64,000 bases of DNA from positions 7,434,953 through 7,498,952 of the forward strand of contig CM066913.1 in NCBI GenBank assembly GCA_033964015.1. Direction: 5' to 3'. Below, in pieces: positions 58,728 to 64,000 of this stretch. How positions within the stretch are numbered: position 1 is the stretch's first letter; every line of letters starts with the position of its first letter. Source of the DNA: Scolanthus callimorphus. Taxonomy: Eukaryota > Cnidaria > Anthozoa > Actiniaria > Edwardsiidae. Both the position numbers and the translations under genes were made by a program. Below the pieces are notes generated by a model. That model ran no database searches and was not told the DNA's origin. It saw nothing but the letters and a program-made list of their open reading frames with translations.

Positions 58728-61700
58728 TCAAGGGTTCTTGGCATAGGGGAAGCCAGGGGGCTTGCTTGGGAAGGGTCGCTGACCTTCAAAAGCTGTATGA
58801 GCTTGGTGTGCTAAAAAGATAATAATAGTAGTGATTTACTTATAATAGAAACAGTATTACTTGAGGCAACAGTCCGCTAATACATATTGGATTGGCACAC
58901 TGAAAGATGACAGACAGACAGACTGTCTAGATGAGCTACATACTTACATTTATAAAACTGATCTTGAAAGTCTAACTCTGGCATCAATTCAGAAACCTTT
59001 TCAAAAACCTAAAATTAAGAAAGCACATTAATTGTATGGGCCCTTCCAGTGGAAACCGTGAAGGCCAGGAGCGTTTTTTGGGGGGAATTTGAGACATAGA
59101 AAATCCAGTTTTTAAGTTAAATTGAATAACAGGAAATGTGTGGTGGCCAATGAAAAATAGAGGCATGTTGAATGTTTTAAAACAAATTTTTAATGGCTTC
59201 CCTCAATTACTAGTCTCCCTCACAGCCTGGTCTTTGTGTTGGTCACGCAACGACACAATGAATGGGCTGTGAGGGAGACTACCGGTACTCAATTACGAGA
59301 CCTTAATTACTAATGTACAAGTATAATACTGTAACTTACCTGTGCCTCTTCAGCTAGTATTGCTTGTGTATTCCATATCTGAACAATATCATCTCTGTCT
59401 CGCATACTCACACTTATTCCACAGACTTCATCACCTATAGCAAATGCAATTAGTATTAAATAGGGAAGCACATAGTGTTAGGCCTCCGACAAATGTGATC
59501 TTGGATCGATGGGACAGGGGACATTTTCTTCTGTTCTTGTCAAGTTTGAAACTAGTTCATATTGTGTATTAATTTGTTCTACTGTTTGCATCTTTCAGAA
59601 GAGACAATAGAACAAGGTATAATCTCGCATTCAATACCTTACCCAGTTTCACATGGGATGTTCAAGAACCACTTTGGAGGCGGAGAGCCTCTAGTAGTGA
59701 CTACTCTCAGCTTCTATGGATGTTTCTGCTGCTGGCAGGGAAGTCATCCCTCCTGGTTTTGCCAGAGGTCTCAAGATTTTTTACTCCTTTTCAAATTATA
59801 TTTATAAAATATCACACAAATCTTACGTGCTGATTGGACGAAAGCTGTGTCTAATATAAAGAGAGAAGATAGACACACTTTTGTGTGTTTGTTATTTTAT
59901 AAAGTACCTTCTCCCATGCAGGGAGTAAACTGCTCCCCAATTGCTGCTAATAGAAGCTCTTTCCACACTTTGTCCTGTAACAACCAACACAATATGTTAT
60001 TACCAAATGGTATTTAATACTAAATAATCAGAAAGGAGGATTCATACTAATTCAAGACACTAAAATGCTGAAAACAAGCATGTTATTTCTAAAAAATGTA
60101 TTCCTCTTCAAGGGAATTTATAGTCTAAATCTTAGATGTTGGTCCTATGGATGTAATCATTAAATAAGGCTGTCATGAATATCATTTAGTATTTCCCTGT
60201 ATTAAAGAAAAAATTCCTGTACACTTTTTAAGAAAACCTAGTCATAAAATAATGTTTTCTGCTGCCTGGAGTGATGACTGGATCAACTTCTTCTTTTACC
60301 AACTCTGACACATCAAAATGTTTTGAGCATATGGAGCATATGAACACAATATCACTTACTGTCATTGGCTTAAAACATCTCATTTTCCAGTAACCACCCT
60401 CTGCATTTTCTTTATCTTCCCTGATAAAAAGGAGCAAGTAAAATATAAGCAAAAGATGGCTTATTATTATTTTTTGCCAAACCAAGAGGGGTTTGGAATC
60501 CTTTTGTATTTGAAGTGTGCATTGATTATTGTTCCCTCCCAGATTTGAGCATGAGCTGCACAATGGTGCAATGACTGGACATTACAGAGACAGTGGCAGA
60601 TCCAGGAATTTTACAAGGGGGGGGGGGGGGGGGGGGGTGACTATTACAAAGGTTATACTGCACATGCAAGAAAAAAGGGGGGTGACACCCCCTGGACCAC
60701 CCCTGGACCGCCACTGAGAGAGGAGGTTGGATCAATTGCTTATTTCATTTTATGCCACTTCATTGACTGCAATTATTGATTGCACTTCACAGTTGTATGC
60801 ACTCTGTATTATTTTTGTGAGTTGAGTATAGTGTGACATGTGGAATTTGACTCCATTTGATGTCACGTATAGTACCAGGTGACATATAAGAGGAGAGGGA
60901 CATATAAGAGTTTAGTGTGTTTACTGTAGGCCATGAAACGAGAATTGTAGTCTGTACACAGTAGAGTGTACATGAGCATCACCCAATACACTATTCATTA
61001 GCTTCTATGCTTTGTTTTTAGCTGTTTTGGATTGATAGACACTTAAAATAAAGTATTGTCAATTTTTAAATTAAAATCCGACCTCCTAAACAGTCATCCC
61101 TTACCAGTCAAATAAATGAAGAACCCCTTTCCCCATGGACCTTTTCCTTTAAAAAATAATGCATTAATATTTTCTCCTTACCAAATAGGTCGCCTGACAC
61201 CTCTCATGCAGTGATAACTTGCTCTTGCACCAAGTTCAGATGCTTTAGGTATATTATTGAACACACTCCAAAAGCTCTGTATAGACACAAATAGCAATAC
61301 TAGCTCATATTTAACTACGTATATTGTTTTGGTGACTATTCATAGGTGACTATTTTTAGTATGACACTCAAGTGACTAACAAAAAAAAGTTGAGCTTGTT
61401 TTCTGCAAATGGAGCTGGTCAAAATGAGGTGTTGTCATCTAAATAGCTCTAAGAGGGGAGTATAGCCAAATTATATTTTTGCCCAAATTATTAGGCAAAA
61501 AGCAAAAAAATTTTGAGCAAGCTAAAATAGAAGGAAACTATATTGTATTTTCTTTTATTTTTTCAAGTACATTATCATCTCTACATTATCATCTGATTAT
61601 AGAAATACAAACTCAACCAATCCATGTACAGAACTTCTTAATGGTCACTTGAGTAATTTTATAAGACAAAATATGACAAAAGAAATTGTGTAAAATTATT

Positions 61701-63437
61701 GCACTTCACTGGAAATTGTGTTCAAATACCTGACATGGATGATGTGGACTCCAGGATCATGAATATATATAGAGGATATAACATGGTGGCGTGAAAAGAT
61801 ATGAGTTTTATTTTTGAGTGGCAAGAACAATATTATAATAACGAATGAGCGCAGCGAATGAGTAAAATTATATTGTTTTCGACACGAGAAAATAAAACTC
61901 ATATCTTCAAGCCACCATGTAATTTTCTTTGTATTATATAGACAAACCAGAAAAAAATATTCCAAATTGATTTCCAAGCACTTTTTTTGACCGATAACCT
62001 CACTAGTGAGGATATGGAAAATACGTCACTCAGGTCCCGGATGTAGCTTCGTATGAGATCTACGGGTGGCATATTTCCCAGTAAAACACTCATGTCTATA
62101 TATTACTGTGCGGCTACGTCAACCAGGCCATCTCGTAAAAAGTTTGTCATTTAGAGATTCAAACCATTTTAAGCAAATTTAATACCTGCAATAGTACATC
62201 TGACGTTGAGTAATTAAGTGTTTTGAAGTTATTTCTGCCCATAATTTCCATAATTTTTACGAGAAAAGCGATATTTTGGTGTCTCAGATCTGAAGAAAGT
62301 CGAGATCCTTTGTTCTGTACTCGTTTTCTGATTGGCTAACTTCTTACAAAATGGCCCGGTTGACGTAGTCGCACAGTAATAAGTGATAAGCTGTGACCAT
62401 CCCGCAAAAATGTTCTCATTGGAAATTCAAATGTTGCATTAAAGCATGATATTTGACAATGGCTACCTATATATATATACTGTATTATTTTAGGAAACTT
62501 TGAAATTCAGTTTCTCGGGTCACCATGAGAATGTTTTGGTGAAACTAGCACTGCTTATTTTATTTCATGGGAACCTTCAAAATCACACAAAAAATAAAGA
62601 CAATAGGTATCAAATTTTTTAGTAACAATATTTTTGGCCAAGCATTGCTCGAATCTCTAAAATAGCCTGTCTTAAATATTTGACATTTTTTTAAACTGTA
62701 TTGAACTGGTACCCAAAACCAAGATTTAAGCAAAACGCAATCTGCGAGGCTTACTTATTATTTTCAAGGGAAATCAGAACAAACAAAAGACCGGCAATCT
62801 GTCACCAGAATGACAACTCCATTTCTTATCAAAATTTACCAAACGATAAAATTGCTCGTCCCCCGCTCAATGCAGAAACAACAATATAATTTCTTAAATG
62901 TTTCAACAAAATTAATCTTTATTCTTGGACTAAGCCAAAACTTTGGTAAAGGATCTCAAATTCATGGGAAGACAAACTGTAAACAGCTTACTTCATACAA
63001 AAGGAACGGAAAATTCAAAATTATATTGGTTGCAGATGAGCTCCTATACCTGGACTGTGCGAAAAGTGTAGATCTTGCGAAGGTTTGCTGCATACTCCGC
63101 CGCCGTAGCTCCTCGGATATAACTACAATAACGCAGAAAATAATATTATAAGAACAGCAAACTTTAAGCAAATTGCTCAATGAAATGAAAGTGAGAGCTC
63201 GTCAACGACATTTCTCCAAGACTAAGAGCAAATGCCAACTCACCGGTCATGCCACAGAGTCCATGGCGAATTTAGCGGGATTCCGCTCTTTTCGGAGTCT
63301 TCTAACTCACTCAGAGACCTCCGAGATAGTTTTGGAGAATCTGAGCTTACGGTCTCTCCATCTAAGGGTGGTTTTGAAGTGAAAACGGAGTCTTCGGGAT
63401 CCTCGAAGAATGGCGATCTCCCGGGTTTGACGGCCAT
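58728..63437 (-). CDS. EIF4E3: Eukaryotic translation initiation factor 4E type 3, complete, 8 exons
   Basis: Exons (coding, 5' to 3'): 63244-63437, 63050-63122, 61182-61276, 60360-60420, 59908-59974, 59340-59434, 58948-59008, 58728-58810. All introns are GT-AG and all phases agree, giving 242 residues starting [10 protein letters not shown] (ATG 63435-63437, context GAGAAGATGG). The protein binds the mRNA 5' cap. Matches to vertebrate eIF4E3 include [82 protein letters not shown] and HTAFEG near the C-terminus. Trp121 corresponds to eIF4E Trp102 and Arg175 to the phosphate-contacting Arg157. The position of eIF4E Trp56, cysteine in mammalian eIF4E3, is Tyr75 here. The C-terminal tail ([16 protein letters not shown]) is longer than in mammals. 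Introns carry several MITEs. Head-to-head with AATF. Confidence 0.95.
60591..60716. mobile_element. MITE with CAGTGGCNGATCCAGG ends in EIF4E3 intron 3
   Basis: Left end CAGTGGCAGATCCAGG, right end CCTGGACCGCCACTG. Contains a 21-base G run (60617-60637). AGAGA lies on both sides. Possibly hAT-like, but the duplication length is not diagnostic. Confidence 0.7.
61781..61920. mobile_element. Palindromic MITE (ACATGGTGGCGTGAA), EIF4E3 intron 2
   Basis: Ends ACATGGTGGC and GCCACCATGT; inner arms aagatatgagttttatttt and complement; centre aacgaatgagcgcagcgaatg. Related to the palindrome at 39725-39838. Confidence 0.82.
62103..62379. mobile_element. MITE (TTACTGTGCGACTACGTCAA family), copy 2, EIF4E3 intron 2
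   Basis: Ends TTACTGTGCGGCTACGTCAA and ttgacgtagtcgcacagtaa. Inverted relative to the copy at 40508-40780 and similar along its entire length. Confidence 0.88.
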
Positions 63438-63739
63438 CTTCTCGAACCCGAACCACAACAAATTACGTCACGGATCACAAGGGAGTATTTTTGGGGAGGG
63501 GTGGCACAACGAAATATTTATTATACAAAATTACAAGATTTTTTTATTATATTTTAACATTAACACAACTCTGCTGCTAATGTTTCTAACATCTTTGAAA
63601 AAAAAGCCATAAACGAGAGAATAAATTATTTTATATTTCTAATTTTAATATATGAATTTTCGTTGAGCAGCACCTCCCCCCTACGAAATACAACCTAGAA
63701 ACTAGAAACAATTTACAGGCCCGGCTACTCAGATCCAAG
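63438..63739. promoter_or_regulatory. Bidirectional promoter interval between EIF4E3 and AATF
   Basis: 302 bases separate the two start codons, which face away from each other. A CRE/ATF-like TTACGTCA lies at 63463-63470, just upstream of EIF4E3. Both genes begin with an AAGATGG context, resembling the YY1-type start-site motif common in housekeeping promoters. The middle is A/T-rich. No TATA box is obvious. Confidence 0.6.
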
Positions 63740-64000
63740 ATGGCGTCCCTCGTGGAGCAGATAAAGCTTCTTGCGAATCCAGAACCCACAAGTTTCGACC
63801 CCGAGGGCGATGATTTTAGCGCTACGAGGGCAAGAATATCACAAGAAGATATCAAAGATGACGAATACGCGGATGATTTTGATTTTAGCAAACTCAGGAG
63901 GGGTAATGCACCGCTTTTAGAGGAAGAAGACACCAAATATGGCGGCCGGCGAGTATCACGTGCTGAGTTGGCGGCGTTGAGGGGGGATTTTCAAGAGAGC
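63740..64000 (+). CDS. AATF: AATF/Che-1 (Traube) homologue, 5' part (continues beyond right edge)
   Basis: Opens at ATG 63740-63742 (context CCAAGATGGCG) and stays open for 87 codons to the window edge. The N-terminus starts MASLVEQIKLLANPEPTSFD and is strongly acidic (DDEYADDFDFSK). It is followed by DTKYGGRRVSRAEL, which matches the conserved [DK]xxYxGKxxSRxxL block near the N-terminus of AATF proteins. AATF is a nucleolar/nuclear protein that acts in ribosome (40S) biogenesis and as a transcriptional cofactor; the conserved AATF and TRAUB domains would lie downstream, outside the window. Identification rests on this short block plus acidic composition, so it is good but not certain. No splice donor is required within the visible part. 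Confidence 0.72.
   Translation, partial: MASLVEQIKLLANPEPTSFDPEGDDFSATRARISQEDIKDDEYADDFDFSKLRRGNAPLLEEEDTKYGGRRVSRAELAALRGDFQES

Overview
This is eukaryotic, intron-rich nuclear DNA from an animal. The set of genes (AATF, an eIF4E3-type cap-binding protein, an N-terminal ETS-domain factor, LACTBL1-like proteins and a STELLO/DUF288-like glycosyltransferase) and the very heavy load of small inverted-repeat transposons suggest a non-vertebrate metazoan, most likely an anthozoan cnidarian (coral or sea anemone). The organism is an inference; no sequence search was possible. All exon structures were built by hand from splice signals, reading phase and remembered family motifs.

Layout: (1) 557-1245, minus: 5' part of an ETS-domain transcription factor gene that continues past the left edge. 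(2) About 5040-7393, plus: 5'-truncated non-LTR retrotransposon with an open reverse-transcriptase frame. (3) 7895-9025: foldback DNA element with 9-bp target duplications. (4) 9314-10957 and 15185-17029, minus: two intronless LACTBL1-like membrane-anchored beta-lactamase-fold paralogues, separated by two Harbinger-like elements. (5) About 18.9-21.2 kb: satellite-like repeats, a foldback element and an ~86-bp minisatellite. (6) 21217-33634, minus: a three-exon STELLO/DUF288-like glycosyltransferase gene. Its 6.2-kb intron 2 holds a nest of four transposons inserted one inside another. (7) 35-58.7 kb: no confident host gene. This is a transposon graveyard of TIR and foldback elements, a 70-bp minisatellite, a tandem triplication and a tyrosine-recombinase fragment. 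(8) 58728-63437, minus: a complete eight-exon EIF4E3 gene. (9) 63740 to the right edge, plus: the start of AATF, head-to-head with EIF4E3 across a 302-bp shared promoter interval.

The genes do not form a pathway or operon. The clearest functional arrangements are the divergent EIF4E3/AATF pair (translation and nucleolar/ribosome biogenesis) and the tandem LACTBL1-like pair. The most unusual structures are the nested retroelement, the 1.6-kb hairpin-rich palindrome at 51.5-53.1 kb, the element with poly-G/poly-C ends at 35.5 kb, and the tyrosine in the EIF4E3 cap-pocket position.
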